64,000 bases of DNA from Comamonas avium (GTDB lineage: Bacteria > Pseudomonadota > Gammaproteobacteria > Burkholderiales > Burkholderiaceae_C), in the NCBI RefSeq assembly GCF_014836675.1, contig NZ_JACSQK010000003.1, positions 430,763-494,762 on the forward strand. Direction: 5' to 3'. Below the pieces are notes generated by a model, which saw nothing but the letters and a program-made list of their open reading frames with translations, was not told the DNA's origin and ran no database searches. Numbering within the stretch: the first letter of the stretch is position 1; every line of letters begins with the position of its first letter. Position numbers and translations under genes: made by a program. Positions 26,779 to 35,972 of this stretch are shown here, piece after piece.

Positions 26779-27489
26779 ATGACCGAGCCACTCCGTTGGA
26801 TCTCTTCACCCTGGAAAGCCAGCAAGCAATGGCTGCGTAAAGCCTCGGCCAAACGCAGCGTGCCCACCATGGTGCCCATCCGGGAGCTGTCAGAACGCCA
26901 CCGCGGACGCATCCGTACCCACTTGCTCAAGCTGGACGAGGGTGACCGTTACCTGCGCTTTGGCTACGCAGCCAATGACGAACAGGTGGTGCGCTATGCA
27001 GACAATCTGAATTTTGAGCGTGACGATATTTTTGGCATCTTCAACCGCCGACTCGAGTTGATCGCCATGGCGCACCTGGCCTATACCGATCTGGCGCACC
27101 ACAGCAACTGTGCAGAATTCGGGGTGTCCGTGCTGAAGTCCGCACGCGGTCTGGGCCTGGGCACACGTTTGTTTGCGCGTGCCGTGCTGCACTCGCGCAA
27201 CAAGGGGGTAGAGATGATGTTCATCCACGCGCTCAGCGAGAACACCCCCATGCTCAAAATTGCACGCAATGCCGGTGCCCGTGTGCAGCGTGATGGCACC
27301 GAGTCAGAGGCTTATCTGAAATTGCCCGCAGCAGGTCTGGACACCCAGGTCTCTGAGCTGTGGGACAACCAGGTCGCTGAAGTGGACTACCAGTTCAAGA
27401 AGCAGGCCAAGCAGTTCTGGTCCATCCTGGCCGACGTGCAGGCTATCCGTCAGGATGTGCGCGAAGGGCGGCACAAATCGTCTCCATAA
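26779..27489 (+). CDS. GNAT-family N-acetyltransferase
   Basis: A 236-residue protein with a central GNAT fold. The acetyl-CoA loop is likely SARGLGLGTRLFARAV near residues 119-134, followed by ENTPMLKIARNAGA, the usual Asn-rich helix of the fold's C-terminal part. The N-terminal 60 residues (IRELSERHRGRIRTHLLKLDEGDRYLRFGY region) are characteristic of a betaproteobacterial subgroup. The acceptor is unknown. It stands 104 bp before corC. Confidence 0.82.
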   Translation: MTEPLRWISSPWKASKQWLRKASAKRSVPTMVPIRELSERHRGRIRTHLLKLDEGDRYLRFGYAANDEQVVRYADNLNFERDDIFGIFNRRLELIAMAHLAYTDLAHHSNCAEFGVSVLKSARGLGLGTRLFARAVLHSRNKGVEMMFIHALSENTPMLKIARNAGARVQRDGTESEAYLKLPAAGLDTQVSELWDNQVAEVDYQFKKQAKQFWSILADVQAIRQDVREGRHKSSP

Positions 27490-27592
27490 GTGCGCAGGCG
27501 GCGCGGGTTCGGCAAGCTATTTATTGTCTGAATGGCGGAATCCGCTATCCTTAGCCCCCTATCCACTACTGCACGTCCTGCACTGTAAGACT

Positions 27593-28477
27593 GTGTCCGA
27601 CCCGCATCCTGCGCGCCATGCTGAGCGCGAAGACAAGCGCACTTTTCTGCAAAAAATTGTCGAATTTATTCATCCCGGACTCGACTCCAAGGATGAACTT
27701 ATCGAAACCCTGGCCCAGGCCGAAGTCAACGAGGTTATCGGCACTGAAGCACGTGTCATGCTGGAAGGCGTCATCCGCATGGCAGACCGTACAGCCGCAG
27801 ACATCATGGTGGCTGCAACGCGTATGGATGTGCTGGACATCGAGGCGCCCTATGACCAATTGCTGGGGCAAGTCATACGCACCGCGCATTCGCGCTTTCC
27901 CGTCTATGAGGGCGAGCGGGGCAACATCATCGGCATCTTGATGGCCAAAGACCTGCTCAAATTGCAGCGTTCACCGTCTTTGAATGTGCGCGCCTTGCTG
28001 CGACCCGTGGCTTTTGTGCCCGAGACCAAGGGGCTGCACGACTTGCTGCGCGAATTTCGTGCCAATCGCAACCACATGAGCATTCTGATTGACGAGTTCG
28101 GCAATGTGGCTGGCCTGGTGACCATGGAAGACGTACTGGAACAAATCGTCGGTGAGATCGAAGATGAGTTCGATATCCCCGAGGAAGACGGCGATATTTT
28201 TGCGCTGGCGGACAACACCTACCGTGTGGCGGGCCACACACCGTTGGAGCGCGTGCAAGAAGCATTTGGCGTGAGTTTTTCTCAAGAAGACGGCGCTGAC
28301 GAATTTGACACGATTGGTGGCTGGATCAGCCACGTGATGGGGCGCTTGCCCAAGCGTGGCGAGTCCTGGGAGGGCGCAGGCCTTCACTTTGTGGTGCTGC
28401 ATGCTAAGGGCGGAGCCGTGCGGTGGTTCCAGGTTACGCGTGTTGCCAGCGACATGCAGGAAAGCACGGGCAAATGA
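27593..28477 (+). CDS. corC: CorC/HlyC-family CBS-domain protein (soluble type)
   Basis: A 294-residue protein with two CBS motifs (about residues 60-175: MVAATRMDVLDIE and MSILIDEFGNVAGLVTMEDV) and a C-terminal CorC_HlyC domain (FDTIGGWISHVMGRLPKRGE). It lacks the membrane DUF21 domain, like E. coli YbeX/CorC, linked to cobalt-magnesium efflux and, more recently, ribosome maturation. GTG at 27593 is chosen because it yields the normal length; the frame is open further upstream without homology. Its stop overlaps the lnt start (ATGA), the conserved corC-lnt pair of proteobacteria. Confidence 0.9.
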   Translation: MSDPHPARHAEREDKRTFLQKIVEFIHPGLDSKDELIETLAQAEVNEVIGTEARVMLEGVIRMADRTAADIMVAATRMDVLDIEAPYDQLLGQVIRTAHSRFPVYEGERGNIIGILMAKDLLKLQRSPSLNVRALLRPVAFVPETKGLHDLLREFRANRNHMSILIDEFGNVAGLVTMEDVLEQIVGEIEDEFDIPEEDGDIFALADNTYRVAGHTPLERVQEAFGVSFSQEDGADEFDTIGGWISHVMGRLPKRGESWEGAGLHFVVLHAKGGAVRWFQVTRVASDMQESTGK

Positions 28478-30039
28478 ACGCTGCTGCAGTCACATCAGCG
28501 CGTCAGCGCAGCTGGCCGTGGTGGGTATGGCTGCTGCCCTTGATGGTGGCTGGCTGTTTGCAAGCGGCTTCATTGGCCTGGCCCCAGGGCGGCCAGCCTG
28601 TGTGGTGGCTGCAAATATTGTCACTGAGCGTGTTGTGCACCGCCGCCCAGCAGGCGCAAAGTGCCAAGCACGCAGCGTGGCTGGGCGGGGTGTTTGCCAC
28701 GACGTGGCTGGCTGCTACTTTCTGGTGGCTGTTTATATCCATGCACACTTATGGCGGGTTGCCAGCACCTCTGGCGGTCATTGCTGTGCTGGCGCTGGCT
28801 GCTTTTTTAGGCAGCTATTACGCCTTGATGCTCTGGGTGTGGCGGCGCTGGTCGGTGTCAGGCTGGCAGGCGGTCTGGCTGTTTGCCGCGTGCTGGACAC
28901 TGGCAGAGCTGGCCCGTGGCACGCTGTGGACAGGCTTCCCGTGGGGCGCTATCGGCTATGCCCATGTGGATGGGCCCTTGTCAGTGTGGCCAAGGTGGCT
29001 GGGGGTGTATGGCACAGGGGCGATTGCGGCCGCCATAGCCATGGCATTGGTGCAAGTCACGGTTTTGGCTCAGCGTAAAAAACTCTCGGTGAGCCTGCTG
29101 GCTGCAGGAGCGCTGCTCTGGCTGGGAGCTGCCTGGTCTCAGCAGCAAGCGCAGGCACTAGCAGGGCGAGACCCTGTCAAGGTGGCATTGCTGCAGGGCA
29201 ATATTGCGCAGGATGAAAAATTCGTGCCCGGCGGCGGCATGGCCCAGGCATTGCAATGGTATGGAGAGCGTTTGCTGGAGGCGCCTGCCGCCTTGGTGGT
29301 CGCCCCCGAGACTGCGCTGCCATTGTTACCCCAGCAGCTTCCCAATGGTTATTTAGAAACGGTGACTGCTCCTTATCGCCAGCCGGGCAGTGCATCGGCA
29401 GCTTTGGTGGGCATGCCTTTGGGCAACGAAGTGCAGGGCTATAGCAACGCAGTGGTCGGCTGGATTCCCGGGGAAGTGCCAGAATATCGGTACGACAAGC
29501 ACCACTTGGTACCTTTTGGGGAATTTGTTCCACCCTTGTTTCAGTGGTTTGTTCGCATGATGGACATCCCGCTGGGGGACTTCGCCCGAGCAAGCGTGGG
29601 CCAAGCCCCCATGGTGTGGCACGGAGAGCGCTGGGCACCCAATATTTGTTATGAAGACTTATTTGGTGAGGAGCTGGGGGTTCGCTTTGGCGATGCCTCT
29701 CAAGCGCCCACAGTGTTTGTCAATGTCAGCAACATTGCGTGGTTTGGTGACAGTATTGCCATCGATCAGCATTTGCAGATCAGCCGCATGCGCGCTCTGG
29801 AGTTTGAACGCCCCATGATCCGGGCCACCAATACGGGGGCAACAGCGGTGATTGACCACCGAGGCGCTGTGACGGCGTCCTTGCCTTCTATGACGCAAGC
29901 GGTGCTGCTGGCAGATGTCCAGGGACGTGATGGTCTGACACCATTTGCACGATGGGTATCGCAATGGGGGCTATGGCCGCTGTGGCTGTTTTGCATTGCG
30001 CTCATAGCGTGGAGTGCTAAACAACGCAAGAAAAGTTGA
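28474..30039 (+). CDS. lnt: Apolipoprotein N-acyltransferase
   Basis: Inner-membrane enzyme that adds the third acyl chain to the N-terminal Cys of lipoproteins. The 521 residues comprise about six or seven N-terminal membrane segments (to about residue 225), a periplasmic nitrilase-like domain and a final membrane helix (about 497-513). Catalytic residues are E279 (VAPETALP), K342 (YDKHHLVPFGE) and C392 (NICYEDLFG). The start overlaps the corC stop as ATGA, so the pair is translationally coupled. Confidence 0.95.
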   Translation: MNAAAVTSARQRSWPWWVWLLPLMVAGCLQAASLAWPQGGQPVWWLQILSLSVLCTAAQQAQSAKHAAWLGGVFATTWLAATFWWLFISMHTYGGLPAPLAVIAVLALAAFLGSYYALMLWVWRRWSVSGWQAVWLFAACWTLAELARGTLWTGFPWGAIGYAHVDGPLSVWPRWLGVYGTGAIAAAIAMALVQVTVLAQRKKLSVSLLAAGALLWLGAAWSQQQAQALAGRDPVKVALLQGNIAQDEKFVPGGGMAQALQWYGERLLEAPAALVVAPETALPLLPQQLPNGYLETVTAPYRQPGSASAALVGMPLGNEVQGYSNAVVGWIPGEVPEYRYDKHHLVPFGEFVPPLFQWFVRMMDIPLGDFARASVGQAPMVWHGERWAPNICYEDLFGEELGVRFGDASQAPTVFVNVSNIAWFGDSIAIDQHLQISRMRALEFERPMIRATNTGATAVIDHRGAVTASLPSMTQAVLLADVQGRDGLTPFARWVSQWGLWPLWLFCIALIAWSAKQRKKS

Positions 30040-30177
30040 CAAAACAGGGTGTGATTGATGCGTTATGAGGATATTACAAGGGCTTTCTCCGACAAGCTGC
30101 CTGTGAACTTTCATAATGTGCGGCTGTGCGCAGCACATGGATAAACTGTCGCAATTACACATACACGAAAACCAAGT

Positions 30178-30193
30178 AGCGGCTCAAGCCGCT
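30178..30193 (+). promoter_or_regulatory. Hairpin in the fabA leader
   Basis: AGCGGCT and AGCCGCT form a seven-base stem with almost no loop, 17 nt before the fabA ATG and next to GGAGC. It could influence translation of fabA, or be accidental. The 171-bp region upstream carries the promoter, which I cannot place precisely. Confidence 0.35.
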
Positions 30194-30210
30194 GCGGAGC
30201 AAGTTAGAAA

Positions 30211-30735
30211 ATGGTTGAATCTTTTTCCTACGAACAGCTGATCGCTTCCGGTGAAGGCAAGTTGTTTAAGCCCGATAGCGGACGTCTGCCTTTGCCTCCC
30301 ATGCTGATGTTTGATCGCATTACGCACATCAGTGATGAAGGCGGTACGCATGGTTTTGGCAAGATCGTCGCTGAGCTGGACGTGAACCCAGATCTGTGGT
30401 TTTTCAAATGCCACTTCCAGGGTGACCCTGTCATGCCCGGTTGCTTGGGTTTGGATGCCATGTGGCAGCTCATTGGTTTTTACCTGACCTGGCTGCAGTT
30501 GCCCGGTCGTGGCCGTGCTCTGGGCGCGGGAGAAGTCAAGTTCACGGGCGAAGTCGGCCCTGATGTGAAGCTGGTGACTTACGAAATCGACATCAAGCGC
30601 GTAATCAAGCGCAAGCTGAATATGGCGATTGGCGACGCTCGTTTGCTGGCTGACGGTAAAGAAATTTACGTAGCTAACGACTTGCGCGTGGGCTTGTTCC
30701 TGCGTGAAGGCGACGGTCAAGGGACTGCGGCATGA
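30211..30735 (+). CDS. fabA: 3-hydroxydecanoyl-ACP dehydratase/isomerase FabA
   Basis: Dehydrates 3-hydroxydecanoyl-ACP and isomerises the trans-2 to the cis-3 product, opening the anaerobic unsaturated fatty acid route. The 174 residues match FabA length, with the active-site His of [12 protein letters not shown] at H68 and the catalytic Asp of GLDAMWQL at D82. The stop overlaps the fabB start (ATGA), the classic fabAB operon. Confidence 0.96.
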   Translation: MVESFSYEQLIASGEGKLFKPDSGRLPLPPMLMFDRITHISDEGGTHGFGKIVAELDVNPDLWFFKCHFQGDPVMPGCLGLDAMWQLIGFYLTWLQLPGRGRALGAGEVKFTGEVGPDVKLVTYEIDIKRVIKRKLNMAIGDARLLADGKEIYVANDLRVGLFLREGDGQGTAA

Positions 30736-31952
30736 AAAAACGCGTAGTGATCACGGGCGCGGGCATTGTCTCGTGCATTGGTAACGACTTGGCAACCGTA
30801 GAGACTTCTTTGAGGGAAGGCCGCTCGGGCATCAAAGCCATGCCTCAGTTCACAGAACTGGGTATGCGCAGTCAAGTGGCTGGCATTCCCGAGATCGACG
30901 TTGAGGCGCGGATTGATCGCAAGCAGTTGCGGTTCATGGGCGATGCAGCCGCTTATGCGCAAATCGCTCTGGAAGATGCGATTGCGCAGGCTGCGCTGCC
31001 AGCGGAAATGGTGAGCCACGCGCGCACCGGCCTGATCATGGGCTCTGGCGGTGGCTCTCCTGCCAACCAGATTGAAGCGGCAGATACGCTGCGCGAAAAA
31101 GGTATTCGCCGCGTTGGGCCTTACCAGGTTACGCGCTGCATGAGCTCGACGGTGTCAGCATGTCTGGCCACCAACTTCAAGGTCAAAGGCATTAATTACT
31201 CCATTACATCGGCGTGCTCCACGTCGGCGCATTGCATTGGTGCTGCAGCCCAGCAAATTGCCTGGGGTATGCAGGATGTGATGTTTGCTGGTGGTGGTGA
31301 AGAGCTGTCATGGGGCATGTCTTTGCTGTTTGACGGCATGGGTGCCATGTCCAGCAAGTACAACGCAACGCCTGAAAAAGCTGCGCGTGCTTACGATGCC
31401 AATCGTGATGGTTTTGTGATCGCTGGCGGCGGCGGTGCTGTGGTGCTGGAAAGCCTGGAGCATGCCTTGGCGCGTGGTGCCAATATTTTGGCTGAGGTGG
31501 TGGGCTTTGGTGCCACCAGCGACGGCGAAGACATGGTGGCACCTTCGGGTGATGGTGCTATTGCCTGCATGAAGCAGGCCATGGAAACTGTTGATGGTCC
31601 GATTGACTACATCAACACGCATGGCACATCGACCCCTGTTGGTGACATGCAGGAAGTGCGTGCCATGAAGGCGCTGTTTGGCGAGCAAGTGCCGCCTTTC
31701 TCGTCCACCAAGTCACTGACCGGCCACTCGCTGGGTGCTACGGGTGTGCAGGAAGCCATTTACTGCCTGATCATGCTGAACAAGGGCTTTATTGCCGGTT
31801 CGGTAAATGTTGAAACACCTGACGAAGCCTTGGGCGATATGCCACTGGTGACCCAGACCCGTGACGCACAGCTGAACACGGTCTTGAGCAACAGTTTTGG
31901 CTTTGGTGGCACCAACGCCAGCTTGGCACTGCGCCGCTGGACCGGCGCTTAA
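30732..31952 (+). CDS. fabB: 3-oxoacyl-ACP synthase I FabB
   Basis: Condensing enzyme that elongates cis-3-decenoyl-ACP. The 406 residues carry the Cys-His-His triad: C162 in [14 protein letters not shown]297 in [11 protein letters not shown] and H332 in TGHSLGATG. The N-terminus [18 protein letters not shown] is standard. Coupled to fabA by a 4-bp overlap. Downstream, an AAGAGCGG/CCGCTCTT pair (31970-32017) is a weak candidate terminator. Confidence 0.96.
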   Translation: MKKRVVITGAGIVSCIGNDLATVETSLREGRSGIKAMPQFTELGMRSQVAGIPEIDVEARIDRKQLRFMGDAAAYAQIALEDAIAQAALPAEMVSHARTGLIMGSGGGSPANQIEAADTLREKGIRRVGPYQVTRCMSSTVSACLATNFKVKGINYSITSACSTSAHCIGAAAQQIAWGMQDVMFAGGGEELSWGMSLLFDGMGAMSSKYNATPEKAARAYDANRDGFVIAGGGGAVVLESLEHALARGANILAEVVGFGATSDGEDMVAPSGDGAIACMKQAMETVDGPIDYINTHGTSTPVGDMQEVRAMKALFGEQVPPFSSTKSLTGHSLGATGVQEAIYCLIMLNKGFIAGSVNVETPDEALGDMPLVTQTRDAQLNTVLSNSFGFGGTNASLALRRWTGA

Positions 31953-32055
31953 GAGCGCTGCGAAACTGCAAGAGCGGTCGTTACTTGGGCTTCAAATACC
32001 CTGGTGACGCCGCTCTTATCATTTGCACTTTGCTTACGCTGACTGCCTGACGTTT

Positions 32056-32631
32056 ATGAAACTTGCCATTTTGGACTGCATCGGAACCCTCAACGTGGAG
32101 GGAGAAGACTCCATCGTGGCGTTCAAAGACTGGCGGCCTCAAGAGGGGGCGCTTGAGGCGGTTGCACAGCTCAATCGCGGTGGCTGGTATGTCACGCTGG
32201 CCACCAACCAGCCGGGTCTGGGGCGTGGCAGCTTTGATGTGACCGAACTGAATGTGCTGCACCAGCGCATGCTGCGTGAGCTAGCGGCCGTTGGTGCCCG
32301 GATTGAGGCGGTTTTTTTCTGCCCGCATACGCCTGACGAACATTGTGCGTGCCGCAAGCCAGCCCCAGGGTTGCTGCAGCAGATTGCCACCCGCTATGGC
32401 GCAGAGCCGCATGAGGTGTGGGTGATCGGGCAAGAAAGCAAGCACCTGCAAGCCGGCGAGGCAATGGGGGCCAACTTGGTATGGCTGCAATTGGGTGCGC
32501 AGGCACCTGCCACGCCGCTCAAGCAGGACGTGCCCCAGTTTGCCAGCTGGAAGCTGCTGGCCGATGCCCTGGCCCCAGATGTGCAAACTACGGTACTTTC
32601 TTCACCACCTTCACCCTTGACCGGCAACTGA
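32056..32631 (+). CDS. HAD-IIIA (GmhB-like) protein lacking key catalytic residues
   Basis: A 191-residue protein with the layout of D,D-heptose-1,7-bisphosphate phosphatase GmhB, which in relatives stands between glyS and plsC. The zinc loop is intact (C89, H91, C97, C99 in CPHTPDEHCACRKP), as is TLATNQPGLGRG. But motif I reads LDCIGTLN, so the nucleophile D7 is kept while the second Asp (general acid) is Ile9, and the acidic motif normally GDxxxD reads GQESKH (residues 125-130). Phosphatase activity is therefore doubtful. ATG 32056 is the start that gives the usual N-terminus. Followed 55 nt later by plsC. Confidence 0.82.
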   Translation: MKLAILDCIGTLNVEGEDSIVAFKDWRPQEGALEAVAQLNRGGWYVTLATNQPGLGRGSFDVTELNVLHQRMLRELAAVGARIEAVFFCPHTPDEHCACRKPAPGLLQQIATRYGAEPHEVWVIGQESKHLQAGEAMGANLVWLQLGAQAPATPLKQDVPQFASWKLLADALAPDVQTTVLSSPPSPLTGN

Positions 32632-32686
32632 TTGCCCAAGGCGGCTTTCATTGTGTGGACACCGTTCCATTTTTAGGATTGCCTTC

Positions 32687-33460
32687 ATGTCGCTTCTTCG
32701 CTCTGTGATCCACATGCTGTGGATGGGCATTACTGTTATCCCGTACACCTTGCTGATTTTATTGGTCCGTGTGTGCGGTGGTTCACCCGCACTGCGCTGG
32801 GCCATTGCGCGCGCTTGGCTCACGCTGAGTGTGGACAGTGCTGGCTGGTTCTGCGGTATCAAGTACCGCGTGCAAGGCATGGAAAATTTGCCAACTGGCG
32901 CTGAGCAGGGGGTGGTGCTGCTGTGCAAGCACCAGTCCACGTATGAGACATTTTTGATGCCTGCCATCATGCCCCGCTCTCTGGCCTATGTGTTCAAGAA
33001 AGAGCTGCTCAACATTCCCTTCTTCGGCTGGTCGATCGGCAGTCTGGACATGATTCACATCGACCGCAAGCAAGGCTCGCGTGCCTTTCACAAGATGGTC
33101 GAGCAGGGCAAGCGTTTGCTGGCCCAAGGCATCTGGGTCATCATGTTTCCCGAAGGAACCCGCGTAGAGCGGGGGCAAGTGGGCGAATACAAAACGGGCG
33201 CCACCCGTCTGGCCATCATGACGGGTGCACCGGTGGTGCCGATTGCGGTGACGTCTGCCAAATGCTGGCCACGCAAATCGTTCATCAAAAAGCCCGGTGT
33301 GGTCGATGTCTCTGTAGGCCCGATGATTCAAAGTGCGGGACGCAAGCACGATGAGCTCATGCAAGAAGTGCAGGACTGGATTGAGGCTGAAATGCGCCGT
33401 CTGGATCCTGAGGCATACCCCGCTGTGCCTGCTATCAGTACTGGCAGCACACAAGCTTGA
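32687..33460 (+). CDS. plsC: 1-acyl-sn-glycerol-3-phosphate acyltransferase PlsC
   Basis: Inner-membrane enzyme that acylates lysophosphatidic acid to phosphatidic acid. The 257 residues show an N-terminal hydrophobic segment (about 8-30), the catalytic motif KHQSTYETF with H82 and E87 (Glu in place of the usual Asp, as often in betaproteobacteria), and FPEGTRV at about 154-160. The start ATG 32687 gives the normal length. Its stop overlaps the next gene (TTGA), so they are coupled. Confidence 0.93.
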   Translation: MSLLRSVIHMLWMGITVIPYTLLILLVRVCGGSPALRWAIARAWLTLSVDSAGWFCGIKYRVQGMENLPTGAEQGVVLLCKHQSTYETFLMPAIMPRSLAYVFKKELLNIPFFGWSIGSLDMIHIDRKQGSRAFHKMVEQGKRLLAQGIWVIMFPEGTRVERGQVGEYKTGATRLAIMTGAPVVPIAVTSAKCWPRKSFIKKPGVVDVSVGPMIQSAGRKHDELMQEVQDWIEAEMRRLDPEAYPAVPAISTGSTQA

Positions 33461-34215
33461 ACGCTCCTGTCCTGGCTTATGCCCATCCCCAGGCCACGCA
33501 CACCGCCCCTTTGGGCCATGCCAGCGTGGCTTATTTGTTGGTACGCAGCAGCCGCCGCAGTATTGGCCTGGAAGTCGGTGACAGTGGGCTGACGGTGCGT
33601 GCGCCCTTGCGCGTCAGCATGGCCAATATTGAATCGGTGCTACAAGGCAAGGCGCAGTGGGTGCTCAGCAAGCTGGACGAGCGGCATACCAGAACCCAGC
33701 TAACACCGCGCATTGAGTGGCAGCATGGGGCATTGCTGCCGTACCTTGGCGGCACTTTGCAGTTGAGCCTGCATCCTGCCGCACCGCGCGGCGGCGAGTT
33801 GCTGGCCGTGGGGGAGTACCGCTGGGTGCTGCATTTGGCGCTGCCTGTGGATGCACCTGCTGCCAGCATTCGCGCTTTGGTCAATGCATGGTGGCTGCGC
33901 CATGCCCGTACGCTGTTTACTGAGCGATTGCAGCGCTTTGCACCCGCAGTGGGTGTGCAGTGGCAAAGCCTGCGGCTGTCCAATGCCCGTACGCGCTGGG
34001 GCAGTGCCAAGGAAGATGGCAGCATTATGCTGAACTGGCGGCTGTTGCACTTTCGCATGCCTGTGCTGGATTACGTGGTGGTTCATGAGCTGGCGCATTT
34101 GCGTGTAATGGACCACAGCCCCCGGTTTTGGACGGTAGTGGGTGCCACGTGCCCTGACTATGCGCGCTTGCGTGCCGAGTTGCGCCAGCATCCAGCGCCA
34201 GATTGGGTTCTGTAA
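33457..34215 (+). CDS. YgjP/DUF45-type zinc metallopeptidase
   Basis: A 252-residue cytosolic metallopeptidase-like protein. The zinc motif VVHELAHLRVMDHSPRFW is near residues 208-225 (HExxH with a downstream His), and the ARTRWGSAKEDGSI segment upstream of it is diagnostic of the YgjP family. TTG at 33457 overlaps the plsC stop, implying coupling. The role of the family is not settled; plsC neighbours are common. Confidence 0.87.
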   Translation: MNAPVLAYAHPQATHTAPLGHASVAYLLVRSSRRSIGLEVGDSGLTVRAPLRVSMANIESVLQGKAQWVLSKLDERHTRTQLTPRIEWQHGALLPYLGGTLQLSLHPAAPRGGELLAVGEYRWVLHLALPVDAPAASIRALVNAWWLRHARTLFTERLQRFAPAVGVQWQSLRLSNARTRWGSAKEDGSIMLNWRLLHFRMPVLDYVVVHELAHLRVMDHSPRFWTVVGATCPDYARLRAELRQHPAPDWVL

Positions 34216-34310
34216 AAAATAAGAGCTTCCTTCGCTTATTACACAAGGTTTTCAATGCTTAAAGTATCTGAAATGCTTGCTTTTAAAGCGCTAATAGCTA
34301 TATTTTTAAT
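34214..34310. repeat. Comamonadaceae intergenic repeat, copy 4
   Basis: AAAAAATAAGAGCTTCCTTCGCTTATT...AAGGTTTTCAATGCTTAAAGTATCTGAAATGCTTGCTTTTAAAGCGCTAATAGCTATATTTTTAA. Good match to copies at 26448 and 43502. Confidence 0.75.
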
Positions 34311-34383
34311 AACGGCATTGGATATTGCCTAAGGTCTGTGAGAAACTTTCTGCCAGTTTTTTGAATGCAAGGAAGCGCGTGCC

Positions 34384-34803
34384 ATGACAACACAGCCAAC
34401 TCTACAAGTGACGCCTGCCACAGCGTATGCCGGTGACATTCCCGCTCCGCTGGCTTGGCAGTGGGTGCAAAGCGGCCTGGCCGTACTGGTTGACGTGCGC
34501 ACCAATGCAGAGCGTGCCTGGGTCGGTCAGGTACCTGGTGCTGTTCCCATCGAGTGGAAACAATGGCCAGGAATGGCCAGCAACCCAGACTTTGACGAGC
34601 AACTTCAAGCGGCTGTGCCTGAGGGTGGCAAAGTGGTGCTGCTTTGTCGCAGCGGCGTGCGATCGGTGGCCGCGGCTACACGCGCTGCGCAGTTGGGTAT
34701 TGAGGCATACAACATCCTTGAAGGCTTTGAAGGCGATGTCGACGCCAATGGCCACCGAGGAAATATCGGCGGGTGGCGCAGACAGGGGCTGCCTTGGCGC
34801 TAG
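34384..34803 (+). CDS. Rhodanese-like sulfurtransferase
   Basis: A single-domain rhodanese of 139 residues. The active Cys is in VVLLCRSGVRS near residue 84, the CRSGxR loop pointing to sulfane sulfur transfer; the VLVDVRTNAER segment near 32-42 carries the conserved Asp-Val-Arg. Cytosolic, with no signal peptide. Acceptor unknown. It is followed by a strong terminator shared with galE. Confidence 0.9.
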   Translation: MTTQPTLQVTPATAYAGDIPAPLAWQWVQSGLAVLVDVRTNAERAWVGQVPGAVPIEWKQWPGMASNPDFDEQLQAAVPEGGKVVLLCRSGVRSVAAATRAAQLGIEAYNILEGFEGDVDANGHRGNIGGWRRQGLPWR

Positions 34804-34822
34804 GGGCTGGCTTGGAGCTATG

Positions 34823-34863
34823 AAAAAGCGCCTTGGTGTTCATACACCAAGGCGCTTTTTTTA
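34823..34863. terminator. Bidirectional terminator between the rhodanese gene and galE
   Basis: AAAAAGCGCCTTGGTGT and ACACCAAGGCGCTTTTT pair perfectly around TCAT. The right T-run overlaps the galE stop codon. Confidence 0.92.
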
Positions 34864-35880
34864 GCTCAGGTAGCCATTGGGGTTTTGACTCTGCCAGCGC
34901 CAAGCATCTGCGCACATGGTGGTCAGATCGTATTGGGCTTGCCAGCCCAGTGTTTGCTGCGCCGCATGGGGCGCGGCATAGTAACTGGCAAGATCGCCAG
35001 GGCGTCGGTCTGCCAGAACGTAAGGGATGGTTTTTTTGCACGCAGCTTCAAACGCATGAATGACATCCAGCACGCTGTGGCCCTGGCCGGTTCCCAGATT
35101 CAGGGTCAGTAACTCCGGACTTTGCTGGGACTGCAGCTTCTCTAACGCTTTTACATGGCCGCGTGCCAAGTCCATGACGTGAATGTAGTCGCGCACACCC
35201 GTGCCATCAGGCGTTGGGTAATCGCTGCCAAAGACCTGTACCGCATCGCGGCGGCCTACTGCCACCTGGGCAATGTAGGGCAGTAGATTGTTCGGAATAC
35301 CTGCTGGATCTTCACCAATCCATCCGCTGCTATGGGCACCGATAGGGTTGAAATAACGCAAGACAGCCAGACTCCAGCTTGGATCTGAATGGTAGAGGTC
35401 AGACAGAATTTCTTCCACCATCAGCTTGCTGCGTCCATAAGGGTTCATGGCCGAAGTGGGGTGCGCCTCGTCATACGGTAAATACTGAGGAACACCGTAA
35501 ACGGTAGCTGATGAACTGAAAACCAGTTTGCGCAGACCGGTGGCCTGCATGGCACGCAGCAGTACCAGCGTGCCGTTGACGTTGTTGTCGAAGTAGTCCA
35601 CGGGGTGGGCAACAGACTCGCCCACCGCTTTTTTCCCTGCGAGATGCACAACACTGTCGATACTGTGCTCTCTGATAGCGGCTTCCAAAGTGCTCTGCTC
35701 TCGAACATCACCTTGGACAGTTTTGATTTTTTGACCTGTGATTTTCTCGACGCGCCGGACTGCTTCGGGGTGGCTGTTGCTGAAATTGTCGTAAATCACT
35801 ACTTCATGACCATTTTGAAGAAGTTCTACGGCTGTGTGTGTACCAATGTAGCCAGCGCCGCCAGTGAGCAGAGTTTTCAT
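34861..35880 (-). CDS. galE: UDP-glucose 4-epimerase GalE
   Basis: Interconverts UDP-glucose and UDP-galactose (and possibly the N-acetyl forms). The 339 residues contain the NAD-binding TGGAGYIGTH at about 7-16, SSSATVYG with the catalytic Ser/Thr and the YGRSK motif (Tyr and Lys). The length matches E. coli GalE. It lies near, though not in, the rfb block and can supply galactose for surface glycans. Confidence 0.94.
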   Translation of the reverse strand: MKTLLTGGAGYIGTHTAVELLQNGHEVVIYDNFSNSHPEAVRRVEKITGQKIKTVQGDVREQSTLEAAIREHSIDSVVHLAGKKAVGESVAHPVDYFDNNVNGTLVLLRAMQATGLRKLVFSSSATVYGVPQYLPYDEAHPTSAMNPYGRSKLMVEEILSDLYHSDPSWSLAVLRYFNPIGAHSSGWIGEDPAGIPNNLLPYIAQVAVGRRDAVQVFGSDYPTPDGTGVRDYIHVMDLARGHVKALEKLQSQQSPELLTLNLGTGQGHSVLDVIHAFEAACKKTIPYVLADRRPGDLASYYAAPHAAQQTLGWQAQYDLTTMCADAWRWQSQNPNGYLS

Positions 35881-35928
35881 GAGTGTGTGCTTGCGAGGAA
35901 ATGGCGTGAATTTTAATGAATGCCTAAA

Positions 35929-35956
35929 GAAAAAGCGCCCTCAAGGAGCGCTTTGA
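35929..35956 (-). terminator. Hairpin downstream of the BON-LysM gene
   Basis: AAAGCGC / GCGCTTT arms with a nine-base loop; read on the minus strand, a five-T run follows the stem. Confidence 0.6.
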
Positions 35957-35972
35957 CGATGGAGCATTTAAC

